Shown here piece by piece: positions 6,534 to 7,506 of a DNA stretch of 7,506 nt (position 1 is the stretch's first letter; every line of letters begins with the position of its first letter). The DNA is from Berkiella sp964502705. GTDB taxonomy: Bacteria > Pseudomonadota > Gammaproteobacteria > Berkiellales > Berkiellaceae. The translations under genes were made by a program, and so were the position numbers. The notes beneath the pieces were generated by a model that searched no databases, was not told the origin of the DNA, and worked only from the letters and a program-made list of their open reading frames with translations. The stretch is taken from NCBI GenBank assembly GCA_964502705.1, contig CAZCXZ010000145.1, positions 1 to 7,506 on the forward strand, written 5' to 3'.

Positions 6534-7506
6534 CTAAGGAACTTCCGTAACAGATAGGATTCTTTTTATAATGGAATCTGTGCTGATATCCTCGCTAATA
6601 GCATCAATGGTTAGGTGAAGTCGGTGTTTTACAATCTCCGAGAAAAAACGTTGGATATCTTCAGGAATCACAAAGTCACGTCCCTCTAACAATGCATTGA
6701 TCCTGCTTACCTTAAGCATGGCAATACTAGCCCTCGGGCTGACACCGTGTTGGATAAAATTCTTTAATTCATTGTCAGTTGTGGTTTCTGGTCTTGTGTT
6801 CCTTGTTAGGTTTACAATGTAGTTTTGGAGTTTTGGTTCAACAAAGACATTGTTGGATATTTCCGAAATCTTTTGAATTTCCTTTGGGGAAATGGTCTTT
6901 TTTGGATTTTTCTTTGTGAAATCTAAATTGCCATGTTGGTGTAAAATAGATACTTCATCGTCAAATGACGGGTAGGTGACTATTACTTTGAATAAAAAGC
7001 GATCCAATTGTGCTTCTGGGAGAGGGTAAGTTCCTTCTTGGTCAATAGGATTTTGAGTTGCAATTACAAAAAATGGAGGCTCCAAATCAAAAGTCTGATC
7101 TGCAATGGAGACTTGTCTTTCTTCCATACATTGTAATAAAGCGGATTGAACCTTGGCAGGTGCCCTGTTGATTTCATCGGCTAACAAAACATTGGTGAAT
7201 ATGGGGCCTTTTCTGATTTCAAAGGATGATGTTTTGGGATTAAAGATGTTTGTGCCGGTAAGGTCTGCTGGCAATAAGTCTGGTGTAAACTGCACTCTGG
7301 AATATTTCGCATCGATGGTGGATGCTAAATTTTTCGCTACAAGTGTTTTTGCAAGGCCTGGCATTCCTTCGAGTAAAACATGCCCATTGCCAATTAATCC
7401 GACAAAAAGGGATTGGATCACATTATCCATCCCTGATATTGATTTCGATAGTTCCGACCGAAGTAGTTTTACTTGGTCGGATATTTCAGTAATTTGTTCT
7501 TTGTTT
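6534..7506 (-). CDS. moxR: MoxR-family AAA+ ATPase (first few residues beyond right edge)
   Basis: MoxR proteins are cytosolic AAA+ ATPases with chaperone-like roles in maturing protein complexes, usually with VWA-domain partners. The frame is open to the right edge, giving 323 visible residues. An ATG at 7428-7430 would drop 25 residues that match the usual MoxR N-terminal helix just before the VIQSLFVGLIGNGHVLLEG segment, so the true start is probably just beyond the window. Motifs, numbered from the first complete codon: Walker A GMPGLAKT 47-54, Walker B VLLADEIN 106-113, sensor 1 ATQNP 149-153, the pre-arginine segment YPLPEAQLDRF 160-170 with the likely arginine finger R169, and sensor 2 SPRAS 256-260. 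All catalytic elements are intact and the length is normal for the family. It is the most upstream gene seen and its TAG abuts the ATG of the DUF58 gene. Any operon promoter must lie outside the window to the right. Confidence 0.96.
   Translation of the reverse strand, partial: NKEQITEISDQVKLLRSELSKSISGMDNVIQSLFVGLIGNGHVLLEGMPGLAKTLVAKNLASTIDAKYSRVQFTPDLLPADLTGTNIFNPKTSSFEIRKGPIFTNVLLADEINRAPAKVQSALLQCMEERQVSIADQTFDLEPPFFVIATQNPIDQEGTYPLPEAQLDRFLFKVIVTYPSFDDEVSILHQHGNLDFTKKNPKKTISPKEIQKISEISNNVFVEPKLQNYIVNLTRNTRPETTTDNELKNFIQHGVSPRASIAMLKVSRINALLEGRDFVIPEDIQRFFSEIVKHRLHLTIDAISEDISTDSIIKRILSVTEVP

Noticed and set aside
7428..7430. ATG as the moxR start codon
   Set aside because: The frame stays open upstream to the window edge, and the extra 25 residues look like the normal MoxR N-terminal helix. 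Starting here would shorten that conserved region.
1..7506. Mobile element, defence system, CRISPR or phage content
   Set aside because: No transposase, integrase, terminal inverted repeat, direct-repeat array or phage-like gene is present. Every base is accounted for by a coherent operon.

Overview
The window looks like Leptospira (spirochaete) DNA: it is AT-rich and Gram-negative in gene content. Its gene order is moxR, a DUF58 gene, a small single-pass membrane protein gene, batA, a batB-batC fusion, batD and htpG, which matches what I recall of the leptospiral bat (Bacteroides aerotolerance) locus. The batB-batC fusion is, from memory, how Leptospira biflexa carries these genes, whereas pathogenic L. 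interrogans has them split. A saprophytic or otherwise non-interrogans species is therefore the best guess, inferred rather than proven. A run of 10 Ns inside batB shows that this is a draft scaffold.

All seven genes are on the minus strand, read from right to left. They are: moxR (6534-7506, its first few codons lie beyond the right edge), DUF58/VWA-like protein (5715-6533), signal-peptide plus single-TM protein (4883-5722), batA (3927-4880), batB-batC fusion (2293-3930), batD (741-2309) and htpG (1-737, N-terminal 245 codons, cut by the left edge). The largest gap between neighbours is 3 bases and three junctions overlap. No intergenic stretch could hold a promoter or terminator, so the transcript must enter from the right and leave to the left. 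There is no RNA gene, mobile element, CRISPR array or extended repeat that I can see.

The genes form a recognisable machine. A cytosolic AAA+ ATPase (MoxR) is paired with a soluble DUF58 protein carrying a metal-site motif. Two membrane-anchored von Willebrand factor A proteins (BatA, BatB) both keep a DxSxS metal site. A TPR domain (BatC part) and two single-pass proteins with large predicted periplasmic beta domains (the 279-aa protein and BatD) complete the envelope part. The general model for MoxR-VWA pairs is ATP-driven maturation or remodelling of client complexes. The client of Bat systems is not established. From memory, deleting the bat genes in L. biflexa gave no oxidative-stress phenotype and changed mainly HtpG abundance, which fits the tight batD-htpG junction seen here.

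This is a known locus of unsettled function, not a new system. The points most worth a second look are the BatB-BatC fusion that appears to keep a relic signal peptide as a membrane segment, the under-described 279-aa protein, the physical coupling of htpG to the bat genes, and an assembly gap that may correspond to no missing sequence at all.
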